Notes: generated by a model from the sequence alone, not told the origin. Counted from the stretch's first letter, positions 25,025 to 35,431 are shown. The stretch is 64,000 nucleotides of DNA from Lenzites betulinus (GCA_022264855.1 JABYQU010000004.1:1116001-1180000), one strand, 5' to 3'. A program made the numbers and translations.

Positions 25025-26089
25025 TTCGATAGAGTGGGTGCGAATAGTGGTTGATCGAGCAAAGGATGCGGAGAATGCAGGCTTTTGAGGCGAGGGGATG
25101 TGGGTGAGAAGAGACTAAGATGAAGCGGGTAGGATATGCTCGTCGCGGACGATGGTATATATGCACACAAGAAGGTCAGAGGTGAAAGGGCTTTGGCGGG
25201 GCGCAAGGACACATCCCAGCCAAGCGAGCACGCTTTATACTGCTGGATCCGCGCGGTCGTCTTGCGTCGGAGCATGTAGCATCACGACCGGCTCGGAGAA
25301 CGTTTACGCGCAATGCACAGAGTACAATGGCTTCCGCTTGCAGGTGCGCAGAGTGGGCGGTAGATGAGAACAAACGGCGGCCACAGAGAACAATAGCGTA
25401 CCACGAGCGCTAATATTGTACATTGTCCTTTGGCGGCTATTCTTGCACAGGAAGCTGTTGGACTCAGAGGAGTAGGTAAGTGTACGCACCTAGCTATAAA
25501 TTTAGCGCAATTGTCCTTCGTATCTGGGTCTCACTATAGGCAACGTTGCGGGTAGCTTTGGAGTAGATTGACATGGTGAACGGTGTGCCCATGATTGCGC
25601 GTGAACGGTGCCATGACACTACCACGACACTGACAATGATACTTCAAGCACGCGGCCGCAGCCTGAGCGAGTATAGGCCATATCTCCCTCCAAGGCGTGT
25701 TGCCGATCTTCAAAGAGGCCGCGATACGAGCAAATATGCCGAGAAGAGAAACATGAGTGAGACAGTCACAGGTCTGCAGCAGGTTAGTCACCGCAAGTAT
25801 CTGACATGGCAGATTTTTCTACGAGCGCAAGCGATCTCGACAACTACCATCATGTATATGCTCGTGCTGCGATGTGGCCTATTAATAAGTACCACGGAAT
25901 CCATCGCAACGGCTCACAAAACTCACCTAGCCCTGCGTCACGATCTACGCCTGCTAGTTGCCAATGGCCACCAGCGAGAGGCCTTCAGCTTGAAGTACTA
26001 GTCTTAAATGTTTACGCTTGTCGCCGACCAGACTTTTGCGCACATCATCGGTCCTCGACGTCCATGTTTTGTGTCAACATACAGCGGTT

Positions 26090-26172
26090 GGCGAAATCTT
26101 TGGACAGGCGCTCCGCGCGACGCGCCTGCGCGACTCAATCCAAAGAACTCGAGAAACTCGAGAAATTCGGAA
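26090..26172 (+). repeat. Inverted repeat arm A
   Basis: ACAGCGGTTGGCGAAATCTT through GAGAAACTCGAGAAATTCG is matched in reverse orientation at 27109-27201 with about six differences, nearly all transitions. Weaker similarity extends about 50 bp on each side. Confidence 0.85.
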
Positions 26173-27108
26173 ACGCGGGGGCATCGACTCAGACACGCTT
26201 CAAACATATATAGGCCGATAGAGAATGTATAGGAGGGCCTATCTGAGCAATTTTGAGGGAAAGAAGCGAGAGGGGAACGAGGTCGGTCGCGATGACGGCG
26301 CTCAGGACAAAACCACCACTGGACTGCATCTGTGTCTCGCAAATGGTGTCTGTTGTGATATATATGTCGTATTTGAGTACATGACGTGCTCTAAATGTGC
26401 CATGTGAATTTTCCGAAGCGAAACAATCAAACTAGCAAGACATATGAGGGACACGTCGTCGGGGAAGTATAGGCGCCCATGGTCTAAGAGGAGACCCCGC
26501 AGTGCGATGTCCATGTCTGCATAATTGCGGCGTATTTATTCGAAGGATGGCCTTCAATCGCATGTCATACGAGATGGTTAGCAGCTCTAGGTATAAATTA
26601 GGACGCTGAACCATGTTCAGAGCTGTACAAGGTCAGGAGTTCTGGCGAAGGGTTACATAGGAGAACACAAGGAGAATAGCTCTGATGATGGTGAAAAGCC
26701 CCTACGGTGACTTTTGTAGAGTATGTCCTCCTATAAATGCTCGCTTGTATCCTCATATCCGTCTCCTAGATGAGGAGGCCACCAGGTCTCCTCCTGGGTA
26801 ACGGGCGCCTATGTATCTCCTTCAACGTGTTAGCCATAAATCGGGTGCACTGCGCTGGTGAGCTTCGAGAAATCATTACGAGATACTCTGATATGTCAGG
26901 TACTCAGGGATGACCCTCGTGATAGAATAGGAACCTTGCGGGAGATATAGCAGCAGCACAGCGGCTTCTTCTCCTGTAGTATGGCGACGGGCTCTGAAAA
27001 GCATTCTCCTCTCATCCAAAGACTTCAAGATTGCTTATAGGAGCCCTCCCATGTGTTCCACATCGTTCAGAATGTTTGACATGTGTGTTGGAGCCCGTGA
27101 GCATGCAT

Positions 27109-27201
27109 CTTCGAATTTCTCGAGTTTCTCGAATTCTTTGAATTAAGTCGCGCAGGCGCGTCTCGCGGGGCGCTTGTCCAAAGATTTCGCCAACCGCTGT
27201 A
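27109..27201 (-). repeat. Inverted repeat arm B
   Basis: Reverse-complement partner of 26090-26172, about 0.94 kb away. The two arms may be the ends or internal parts of a decayed mobile element; no target-site duplication was found. Confidence 0.85.
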
Positions 27202-27345
27202 CATGTGGATGAGTAGTGTGCGAAAGGAAAGCTTTCGATGGTAGTACTTATGGGCGCCTGTGTCGGTGCACACGCCCGCTAACTTGAAGTAAGTAGTGTA
27301 CTGTAACTTTGCCTCCGACCACCGCCTGCATCTACCGCTGCCACC

Positions 27346-28456
27346 ATGGACTCTCCTGATCTGTACCACGTCAAGCAGCAATTCACGCTAGGTGCTGCTT
27401 TCTCGCTCTTCCTATTCACTCGCACGAGCCTGACACCTCATCCGCAGGCGCCTACAAGAGTGTCGTCGAGCTCGCCCTCCCGGACCCCAACTCACCAGAC
27501 TACACCCCCACCCTCGTCTACCAAGCCCGCGCACACCTCGCGCTAGGAAACACAGCCGCGGCGCTCGCGCTCGCACCGCCCGAGTCCGACAGCATCGCGC
27601 TGAAGGCGGTCGCGGCGCTCGCGCAGTACCTCTCCGCCGAGGCCGACGCGGACGCGGCGCTCGAGCAGCTCCGGGACCTCGTTGTTGAAATAGAGGGCGA
27701 AGAGGACGAAGACGAGGAGGCCCCAGCAGAGTGGGAGAAGGGTGTCGTGCGGGTGCTCGCCGGTGCCGCGTTTGCGCGCGCGGGCGAGGTCGAGGAGGCC
27801 CTCGAGACCCTCGGCGCCGGCACAGACACGCGGAACATCGAAGCGTAAGTACTCGGGCCCCCTCGTCCCACTCGCTGATTGTTGAGCTCCTGACAGCATC
27901 GCCTACACAACCCAAATCTACCTATCCATCGCCCGCCCCGACCTCGCGCGCAAAGAGCTCGCGCGCGCGGCGCGTTGGGCAGAGGATGACCTTCTCCTCC
28001 AGCTCGCCGAGTGTGCGGTCGGGCTCGCGGCGGGGCGCGATGCGTACTCGGACGCGGCCGCCTTCCTCACCGAGCAGCTGGCGAACCCGTCTCTGTCTTC
28101 CCCTCGCTTGCTTACGGCGCGCGGGGTCGCCCGGCTATTGCGCGGGGAGGTCGCGGGCGCGCGCAGTGATCTTGAGGAGGCGCAGAGTGTGGGGGCGGGC
28201 GGGGACGCGGAGACTGCGGCCGCGCTGGTCGTCGTGGCGGGGCTGGCGGGCAAGGGGGTGGAGGCAGAGGAGTTGTATGGGTGAGTGCTTTGGTTTCCCG
28301 GCTCGGTCAGAGGCTGATTGGATGTGGTGATATAGGAAACTGGCGGCGGAACATCCTTCGTTCCCGCTAGTAACGGATCTGCAGCGGAAGGCTGCCCAGT
28401 TCGACGAGCTCGCTGCGAAGTTCACCGTGCCCCCGCTCGCTACGGTTTCTGCGTGA
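27346..28456 (+). CDS. SEC28: Coatomer subunit epsilon
   Basis: Four exons join in frame. The start MDSPDLYHVKQQFTLG has an excellent context (CCACCATGG) and runs into AYKSVVELALP, the typical N-terminus of epsilon-COP. The protein is an alpha-solenoid of TPR-like helices rich in Ala (LVYQARAHLALGNTAAALAL, VRVLAGAAFARAGEVEEAL, YLSIARPDLARKELARAARW) and ends LAAKFTVPPLATVSA. The length of about 310 residues fits the family. Epsilon-COP stabilises alpha-COP in the COPI coat that forms on Golgi membranes and drives retrograde Golgi-to-ER transport. All splice sites are regular and the gene looks intact. Confidence 0.92.
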
Positions 28457-30234
28457 GCGTTTTGGTGGATGCATCGTACGTACGTCTGGACTCGTGTATG
28501 GATGTATTGACATCGATTCGACCGGATCGAGCGGATGCATGTGGAATACTGTATAAATCGGGTGAAACACTCCGTGGTGAACGTTTCTCTCGTTGTGGGT
28601 ATATGCAGCTCACAGCTACACGCCATGCAGCATCAAGTGAGTCTGTTCAACCGTCTGTTTGTCGTGCAGGCGAATGATATAACGGCCCGTGCTCCTAACC
28701 TCTCACTCCTGTGCCGCCATGACCGACAATGTCATCATATATCACTCCCTGGCCAACCGCTCCGCCAAGATGGTGTATAGTATACATATTGCAACGAGTC
28801 AAGGACCAACCCACACCCGCCACCGTTTTTGATCTCATTCGACAGCAAATAGCAGCTCTTGGTATCCCCGTTGGACTATGCTCCGTTGAACTCTGTAAGG
28901 TGAGTCCATAGCATGACAAGCACGCATTGGCGCAACACACCCCAATGATCCAGCCCAAGACATCGATCACAAATAGCAATCCGGACCTGGTCAGCGGTTG
29001 GTCAACAGAAGGGGGATGGCAGCTTGAAAAGCCTTACAGCAACCCTTGACCAGGACGAAATCCTTGCTTAGATTTTCCCTATCGGACCTGGGGACAGGGC
29101 AGCGAAGATGCCACGTCTTATCGTTGAATACCTTATATTTGCGGTTGCACCTCCTGTGCATTCTGATGTGTTCGATGACGTGGAGGGAAATGTGATTGCA
29201 GCAATGAGGAGAGGTACGCCAGACCTCTCGATACTCCCTTTTCACCTTGTTGATATGGCATTCCACCAGAATTCCTCAAACACGTTAGTCCTCCCGTCCC
29301 GCGCCCTCTGTGAGCTGTCGGTCCGTGGGTTACCGAGACATTGACCCTCTCGCAAGGCGTGCACTGGCAGAACCCTGCAAAGTGCGCGTCGTCACGCCGA
29401 CGCGCAGAGTAACAGTAAGTCACGGGTGATGCGTATAGATCAGTCACGGCTGCGCCGTTCCAGGCCGTTCCTTGTCCTGCGCCACCGGCCCGCCAAGTCC
29501 CGCCCACTTGAACGATCCCAATTACTTGCCCGAATCCCGGCCCCGATTGCACGGGCTTTTCATTATCGCCCTACTTTAGCTTTACGGCAGCGAAGATACT
29601 CCTCGAGATGGAGAGACTCGGCCTAGCAGCTCAAGAAGCCGTGTCCAAGTGGCCTGAGTTTAGGAGGAGCAAATGACGAATGGTCTAGGCCTACAGCTGT
29701 CTCCTCCACCTCTGGCACCGCGGGGGACAACCCCATACTGCGCAGTTGCACTCGAGAACTTCTGGATTCCGTCGAGCACCCAGAGGCCAGAGCACCTGCC
29801 GTGCCACGCACGGGATACGATAAATCATGCAAGCTAGGCACTGCTAGGCAGTGACGTCCGGGGCTCCATCTCTCCTCTGGAGTTCTGGGCGCCCCTGGCG
29901 CGGTGGTTAATCCTCCCGCCGGGTCTTGCCAGGGCGGTTGGAACTCGCCCGCGCATGCAGATGGGTGCACCCGACGCCCCCGCTCCCGGCCGTGGGTCTC
30001 TGCGCGTGCTCAGGTGGCTCGCGTGTGCAGTCGCGAAAGGCCACGGGCACGGCGCGATATATAACGGCGTTGGCGCTCCCGTCTCCCCACTGACATCACT
30101 GCCCGCCCCCTCCTCCATATCGCCAGACCTACAAAGCCTCGCGCTTTTCATCTCGGCCCCCTTTCGATCCCATTCACACCCGCCGCACATCCGCCCGATA
30201 CCGCCGCCCGAAGACCAACACTGACAGCCACACG
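28457..30234. other. 1.8-kb region with no firm gene
   Basis: Short frames with splice-like signals occur (for example MTDNVIIYHSLANRSAK at about 28718 and MPRLIVEYLIFAVAPP at 29108), but none extends into a recognisable protein. They may be gene fragments. No repeats identified. Confidence 0.35.
30057..30065 (+). promoter_or_regulatory. TATA box upstream of the 30235 gene
   Basis: ATATATAAC in a GC-rich setting, 170 bp upstream of the ATG at 30235. It is followed by a pyrimidine-rich leader (CCCGTCTCCCC, CCGCCCCCTCCTCC), a pattern common upstream of well-expressed fungal genes. Confidence 0.5.
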
Positions 30235-30642
30235 ATGCCGACCTGGGACCTCTCCGCGTACCGTGACCCCGCCGCAAAGCCCGCTCTCGCGCACACGCCC
30301 TCGCGGCGCCGCGCCCAGCAGCTCCGCTTCGCCTCGCGCGCCGAAGAGACCCCAACAGCGCCCCATGCCACCCCCGACTCCGACCCCCATACCCTCCGCG
30401 CCCACTCGCACGATGGCGACCACATATACCCCGGCGCGCCCCTCCCCTTCCCGCGCCAGCACTCCCCCGACCACTCGGACGTGGAAAACTTGGCGGGGAA
30501 GCACGAGCACGACCGCGAGGCGTGCGCACCACGCACGGTGCGCAGGAAGAAGAGCTCGTTCGACCTGCGGGACCTGTTCCTCAACGGGCCCGGACCCATG
30601 CTGCAGCGTCCTGCCTCTGACGTGTCGGAGATGGGGCCGTAG
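30235..30642 (+). CDS. Small unknown protein (135 residues)
   Basis: Single-exon frame starting MPTWDLSAYRDPAAKPAL and ending LQRPASDVSEMGP. It is rich in Pro, His, Arg and Asp and probably mostly disordered. The only ordered-looking segment is near the C-terminus: RTVRRKKSSFDLRDLFLNGPGP, a basic patch with a possible RxxS phosphorylation site followed by a short helix. A TATA box lies upstream. The antisense frames are long because of GC content and are rejected. No signal peptide or known domain; function unknown. Confidence 0.62.
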   Translation: MPTWDLSAYRDPAAKPALAHTPSRRRAQQLRFASRAEETPTAPHATPDSDPHTLRAHSHDGDHIYPGAPLPFPRQHSPDHSDVENLAGKHEHDREACAPRTVRRKKSSFDLRDLFLNGPGPMLQRPASDVSEMGP

Positions 30643-31051
30643 CACGACGCGCCGCTGCTAGACTAGCAGCTGTGCAAGTTGTAGTTCTAGACCGTGAGTA
30701 CTTGGATCGCGCATGCGGAGTGGGGTGCGGCTGAGCTGACATGCGTGCCATGGGCAGTGTGACGACCTTCACGATTTTACGACTGGTGCTGTGGCGCGGA
30801 CAATTTTTGCTATACGAGGGGTGTATATACCCCGCTGTGCTTGGGACATTGTAGACTTTAGCGTGTGGAAGAAAAAGTGTACGACGCCGTTGGAAGACAT
30901 GTATTGTATTTTTTGTATCTTGTATATACCGGCTACGAGAGATGGAGACGTCCCGGCTCTCCCAGGACATAGTGGAGGTTCGACTTGACGTTCTATGTGT
31001 GGGACAGCTGGAAATGTGCGGGCGCCCGCGTGGGGTAGCAGATCCCACATT
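30643..31051. other. Convergent intergenic region
   Basis: About 410 bp of presumed 3' UTR sequence between two convergent genes. It includes a short palindrome (CTGCTAGACTAGCAG at about 30654). No gene seen. Confidence 0.45.
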
Positions 31052-32875
31052 CTAATCGACTCGCATCTTGCCATCAGGCCAAAACGGCGGCGGTTTCCGC
31101 CCGTCCCATTCCACATCGACCACGACCTCTCGTAGACTCTCGAGACCCTCGCGCCAAAGAAAAGTGCACTCGCGAAGTGCGACTTTGTCGATGGGGACGC
31201 CGTAGTTGCAACGGAAGATGTGAAAACCGACGAAATCCGCCCAATAGTCTTTGACGTCGCGATGCGAGCCGAAGGGGATGTGATGGAACCACCTGCGGAT
31301 GTTGAGAACTCGGAGGGCGGGCAGCAGCACGGTGGTGATGCTGTCCTGCAGGGGGGCCATGAGAGCCAGGAAGAGGTCGTATCCTGGGTACCCGTCCAAA
31401 GACAGCGTTTCCACGCTTGGCATGGCCGAGAAGAGCGTTATCCATTCGTTGGAGGGAGCAGAGCCGCTTAGGACAAGCTCCTGGACGTGGGCGAACAGCG
31501 ACCCGAAGGACCCAAGAACTAGCGCGGGCGGGTAAGGAGGGCGGAATTCGGGGTTGCCCCTTGAGAATTTCACGCACATGGACAGGTCCTGTGCAGTACC
31601 GTCGCCGATGTTCCTCCAACCTTCAATCGTAGTAGTGTAGTACTCGGTCGAAGATATCATGAACTTGGCGAGCAGAAGAGGGTTGACGGGAGAGAATATT
31701 GTCATCAACGCGTTCCTCAGTTCCTCGTGTCCCATATGCCCCCGAGCGTCCAGGCTAATGAAGACCGTCGAGGGCAACGCTAGGTGTTCGAGCACGTAGG
31801 CGATGTTGACTGTTTCCCCTACCAAACGGAGCTCCTTGAGGACAGGTATTGGGATGGAGCGCGAAAGGGAGCGCTCAAGCGAGGTGGATGGCACTTGCAG
31901 GGCCAATATGTCGAAAAGGCGTAGGTGTTCCAGGCCCGGAGCGATGGCCTCAAGCCCAGTGAAGAATTCTCTCAGCGTGCCAACATGATCCAAGGGCAGT
32001 CGACCCGCATATGGCACGGTGGCCAGAATCAACGTACTGAGTGTGTGTGAGCAGCGAACGAGGTCGTTCCCGCGGAATGGGAAGCGGACTACCTTCAAGT
32101 GGCGGAGTCGGGGGGCAACGTCGCTCGAGGGGATGCAGGATGGCGGTGGTTGGAAATCAGAGCGATGCTCTTCGTACCCTAAGTCGACCACGATGAGGGT
32201 CTCGAGAATGTCGAGGCGTAACGCGTTATCGTGAAAGAACACTTGAAGCTGCCGGGAAGAACCTTTGATACGAAGCTCACGCAATCGTCGGGAGTGTTCC
32301 ACGAAGGTTGAGAGAACAGTAGGGTGAGCTAGTAGATGGTATATGCCAGTGACGTGAAGGGGAGCATCTTTGGAAAGGGGCACGAGATTAACGAAGACAT
32401 GACCCTTGGGAGTAAGTCGGAGATAACTCCAGAACCTAGGTGTCCCGATGGCGGTGTCCCGAAACATACGACAGACGTGGGCCGCCTTGATCCAGTACAT
32501 GGCACGATTGCAATAGTCGGGACCCGAGTAGTCCGCGAATGCAACACAGACCAATATTTCGGCCAGGAGCTCCGTCGGCAGTCTGCCTATCGGGGTGAGG
32601 GCGTTGAGGCCCGACTTCTCATCAAGTGCTGCGTATAGCGCGATGTCGCTATTGAGCTCTAGCCGCGCTTGAGCTATGTCGTTTCTGCTCGCGTGGATGT
32701 CCGAATATTTCCGTGAGAAATCAAGGTGATGCAGGACCTCGCGGCTGTAAAGACCTACCCCTCTGAGGTGCCTGCTGTAGCCATTTCCACGTGCTTGCTC
32801 TACAACGTGCGCGCGATATCCAACTTGTGTCTGTACAAGGCTTTTAACACTAGGATTGTTACACGAGGAAAGCAT
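31052..32875 (-). CDS. F-box protein with leucine-rich-repeat-like C-terminus
   Basis: Long uninterrupted frame. The F-box-like domain lies about 90 residues in (GRLPTELLAEILVCVAFADY...WIKAAHVCRMFRDTAIGTPRFWSYLRL), followed by about 480 residues of irregular Leu-rich repeats (LETLIVVDLGYEE, LRHLKVVRFPF, LEHLRLFDILAL, VETLSLDGYPGYD) and a C-terminus RCNYGVPIDKVALRECTFLWREGL. The same layout is found in the genes at 60936 and 63482. F-box proteins link substrates to SCF ubiquitin ligases through Skp1; the repeats would pick the substrate. The start is uncertain: the frame stays open to an ATG at 32977, and a GTAAGG splice donor near 32880 suggests an upstream exon. The upstream DNA is a SINE-like repeat. 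Confidence 0.82.
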   Translation of the reverse strand: MLSSCNNPSVKSLVQTQVGYRAHVVEQARGNGYSRHLRGVGLYSREVLHHLDFSRKYSDIHASRNDIAQARLELNSDIALYAALDEKSGLNALTPIGRLPTELLAEILVCVAFADYSGPDYCNRAMYWIKAAHVCRMFRDTAIGTPRFWSYLRLTPKGHVFVNLVPLSKDAPLHVTGIYHLLAHPTVLSTFVEHSRRLRELRIKGSSRQLQVFFHDNALRLDILETLIVVDLGYEEHRSDFQPPPSCIPSSDVAPRLRHLKVVRFPFRGNDLVRCSHTLSTLILATVPYAGRLPLDHVGTLREFFTGLEAIAPGLEHLRLFDILALQVPSTSLERSLSRSIPIPVLKELRLVGETVNIAYVLEHLALPSTVFISLDARGHMGHEELRNALMTIFSPVNPLLLAKFMISSTEYYTTTIEGWRNIGDGTAQDLSMCVKFSRGNPEFRPPYPPALVLGSFGSLFAHVQELVLSGSAPSNEWITLFSAMPSVETLSLDGYPGYDLFLALMAPLQDSITTVLLPALRVLNIRRWFHHIPFGSHRDVKDYWADFVGFHIFRCNYGVPIDKVALRECTFLWREGLESLREVVVDVEWDGRKPPPFWPDGKMRVD

Positions 32876-32969
32876 GGCCTTACCTGAAGATACCGATGCT
32901 CTGGGGGAGATTCTTGATGGATTGTATATAGGAGTGTCGATACTGATCGATGGGTAGCTCTGACGAGTT

Positions 32970-33264
32970 GTATACAACAGTTATTGCAACTTTCTAGGTG
33001 TAATAAATAGCGGTAGTTGCAACTTCGGCGGTTTAAGGCCAAATAGACGCCGTTCGGCACAGCCACTGACGCGCGAGACGCGGGCGCCTATCTGCAGTTG
33101 CAGTCACAGCGAGATGGGCGTCTATTGTAGTTGCAGCCACGAAAAGAACACGCAGCAAGCGGAATTGAACACCGGACCTACTGCAAAAGCCTAAGTATGA
33201 GTGACACACGTAAACCACTCGGCCACAGGGCTGTACAAATGTTCTGGTTGCGCACGGTACTAGT
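32970..33264 (-). mobile_element. SINE-like element, left copy (arm of a perfect 295-bp palindrome)
   Basis: Exact reverse complement of 33521-33815, checked base by base with no gaps or mismatches. Read on the minus strand it carries an RNA polymerase III A box (TGGCCGAGTGG, 33225-33215) and a B box (GTTCAATTCC) about 45 bp further, the tRNA-type internal promoter of SINEs. The 3' body has repeated GTTGCAAC words and no poly-A tail. Confidence 0.85.
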
Positions 33265-33520
33265 CCAAATAGAATTTCTCAGCTACTAATGGTACTCCAA
33301 GTCCTTACCGGATCTTGGTGCTGCATAAGGACTTATAATGCTGTTAGTAGCCAAAGGAATGGATGAACACTAGTACTATATATACTCCTATAGTGTGTAC
33401 AGTTCTGTGGCCGAGTGGTCCATTTCTATCACTGGAATCTGACATCTTGCTGAAGCTTGGCACTGCGTGAGGACTTGGAGTAACTTGGGGTGCCATTAGT
33501 AGCTGGAGAAATGTATCCGA
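33265..33520 (+). mobile_element. Truncated SINE head between the two palindrome arms
   Basis: The 256-bp spacer contains a third A box (TGGCCGAGTGG, 33408-33418) in plus orientation, preceded by GTGTACAGTTC, like the TTGTACAGCCC before the right copy. No B box follows. Diverged direct repeats (CTTGGTGCTGCATAAGGACT / CTTGGCACTGCGTGAGGACT, each leading to ACTAGTAC) sit ahead of this head and the right copy. Confidence 0.65.
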
Positions 33521-33815
33521 ACTAGTACCGTGCGCAACCAGAACATTTGTACAGCCCTGTGGCCGAGTGGTTTACGTGTGTCACTCATACTTAGGCTTTT
33601 GCAGTAGGTCCGGTGTTCAATTCCGCTTGCTGCGTGTTCTTTTCGTGGCTGCAACTACAATAGACGCCCATCTCGCTGTGACTGCAACTGCAGATAGGCG
33701 CCCGCGTCTCGCGCGTCAGTGGCTGTGCCGAACGGCGTCTATTTGGCCTTAAACCGCCGAAGTTGCAACTACCGCTATTTATTACACCTAGAAAGTTGCA
33801 ATAACTGTTGTATAC
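33521..33815 (+). mobile_element. SINE-like element, right copy (arm of a perfect 295-bp palindrome)
   Basis: Plus-strand copy with A box TGGCCGAGTGG at 33560-33570 and B box GTTCAATTCC at 33615-33624. It is identical to the left arm over 295 bp; identity ends sharply at 33815/32970 and 33521/33264. The tRNA-like head is not a functional tRNA: no cloverleaf with a proper acceptor stem can be drawn. Confidence 0.85.
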
Positions 33816-33822
33816 TCTACCT

Positions 33823-33905
33823 CTGACGTGGACAGCATCAGGAAAACCCTCCTCGGGGAATTCGCCAGCATGATCCGGCATGACCTGATTATGTCTCATA
33901 ATGTA
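33823..33905 (-). repeat. Dispersed repeat, copy 1
   Basis: On the minus strand it reads GGATCATGCTGGCGAATTCC then GAGGGTTTTCCTGATGC. A related plus-strand copy is at 37185-37260 with the same landmarks. Possibly a fragment of an LTR or another transposon end. Confidence 0.65.
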
Positions 33906-33942
33906 GATAATGAGTTGTAATTCTAGCTAATACGGTCGTAAG

Positions 33943-35423
33943 TAGTGTTGCCGCAAGCCGCAAGCTTTGGCAAGCCAGCTTGCGGCTGAGCTTGCATCAG
34001 CTTGAGCTTATCAGAGCTTGTCCCGATACGGTCGGCTTGAGGAGCTGCTATATAATACATTCCCACGCTTCTCATTCGTTGAGGAGCTCTTTCCTATTGC
34101 GGCACACTCGATATTCACCTTTGTCCATTATCTCATCGCGATCGGTTACTGCAGCGCGCTCTATCGTCAAGTCCATTGCTCGTGGGGGCCCTCCGTTACT
34201 CTCTGTACAACTGCAAGCTGAGGTATACTCCCCCCCAACAATTCTGAAACATTCTACACCCGCGCCGTGCGCCGTATCAAGTCCAATTTTGGCTCACCGC
34301 CGCCCCGAGCAGCATACCTCCCAATGACCACCACTCCTTGCTCGACACCTTGGGGGACGCTTTGCCGCTCACGCAGTGGTACGATTCTCAGTGCTCATTT
34401 TGAGACCTCCCCAGCGAATATATTTTGAAGTTTTAAATCTGCTGTGCGAGCAGAGCAAATCTGCGACTGCCGCCTCCCACACGTCCTTCGCGCTCTGCCA
34501 GTGTCCATCTCCGACCTGGTGTCATTGTATAAACTCACAGTGGGACCATTGAAACCTTCCAGCAGCATCTTGTGATGTCCGTGGGCTGACCGGGGTGCCT
34601 CCGACTGCACACACCCAGTATCAGGTGGGACATCTCCCACCGGGGCCATATCCAAGCATAGGTACCGCTCCTGTGCTTCCGAGGCCGCCATCCTAACAGG
34701 AGATGCAGGTGAGTATGCACCTAGATGCTTGTTGTATCATACAAACAACTGATACGATTCTTAGACATCATTTTGGACCTCTCCGCAGGAAACAGATCGG
34801 AGCGGCGCCGTGCAGGCAAGCAATCGCACTCAAAGGCTACGCAAGCGCAAGGACCCGTCACAGCCTGCTGCTGGCTCACATTACAAGCGTCCATGCGTGC
34901 CCATAGCGTCCCGGCGTCCGGCTGCGGTCCCATGTGAGGAGGTGTTCTCCTCCAGCAGGGACACTATTACCGACCGTCGCACAAATATGGCGCTAGATCT
35001 CCTGTCCGAGCTACAGATGCTAAAGCATGCCTACCGGCAAGAACGGCTTTCGTTCACAGCGCAGGTCGTTGCGGACGAGCGGGACTATGTCCTCAAAGGT
35101 GGTGTAACTGCAGCCGCTGCGCAGGAGCTTCTCGCTGCGGGAAAATTCTCGGAGTTGGAAGATTTGCTAGCTAATGCATAGACCACTACTATATGTTCCT
35201 TATTTGTGATATGTACACTCATGCACCGTCTGCGCCGCTGCCCTCTGCTCGCCGCCGCCCGATCCTCCTCTCCAGTCTCGACGGGCGCTTCATTCCGCTT
35301 TTGGTAATCGCGGGGCGCTTGGCTGGCCAGCTGGGCTTGCTGGCTGGCTTGTTCGAGCTCATCAAACAAGCCAGCATCAGCTCCCGAGCTTAGCTTAGCT
35401 TAGCTGAGCTTGCGGCATCACTA
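33943..35423. mobile_element. Non-autonomous hAT-type DNA transposon, 1,481 bp
   Basis: Flanked by identical 8-bp direct repeats GTCGTAAG (33935-33942 and 35424-35431). The ends are 16-bp terminal inverted repeats TAGTGTTGCCGCAAGC and TAGTGATGCCGCAAGC with one mismatch. Subterminal regions are packed with AGCTTG/CAAGCT words on both sides, as for hAT transposase binding sites. An 8-bp duplication with TAGNG-type ends is the hAT signature. No transposase frame is present, so it would have to be mobilised in trans. Confidence 0.9.
34987..35181 (+). CDS. Short ORF inside the hAT element, possible captured exon
   Basis: 64-residue frame MALDLLSELQMLKHAYRQER...GGVTAAAAQELLAAGKFSELEDLLANA, strongly helical. 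The frame stays open upstream to about 34810 with a basic stretch (RTQRLRKRKDPSQPAAG), and a splice-acceptor-like CCGCAG occurs at about 34789. It is not a hAT transposase domain. It may be part of a captured host gene or chance. Confidence 0.3.
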   Translation: MALDLLSELQMLKHAYRQERLSFTAQVVADERDYVLKGGVTAAAAQELLAAGKFSELEDLLANA

Positions 35424-35431
35424 GTCGTAAG

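Larger units (their letters stand above)
25025..27345. other. 2.3-kb non-coding region with an inverted repeat pair
   Basis: AT-rich relative to flanking genes and without a domain-bearing frame. Its main structure is the inverted pair at 26090-26172 and 27109-27201, listed separately. Only the last 150 bp are likely to be the SEC28 promoter. Confidence 0.5.

Noticed and set aside
28718..29344. Short frames MTDNVIIYHSLANRSAK and MPRLIVEYLIFAVAPP considered as a spliced gene
   Set aside because: No combination of splice sites gave a continuous protein and no family was recognised; left as possible fragments.
29834..30645. Long minus-strand frames opposite the 30235-30642 gene
   Set aside because: Antisense shadows of a GC-rich coding region; the plus-strand frame has the better start context, a TATA box and a coherent C-terminus.
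33545..33640. tRNA gene suggested by TGGCCGAGTGG and GTTCAATTCC
   Set aside because: Boxes A and B are present, but the sequence between and around them cannot form tRNA arms, and the unit is part of a repeated SINE-like body.
33033..33752. Two identical 61-codon frames (33033-33218 minus and 33567-33752 plus)
   Set aside because: Identical only because they lie in the two arms of the palindrome; the frame covers the Pol III promoter region of a SINE-like element.
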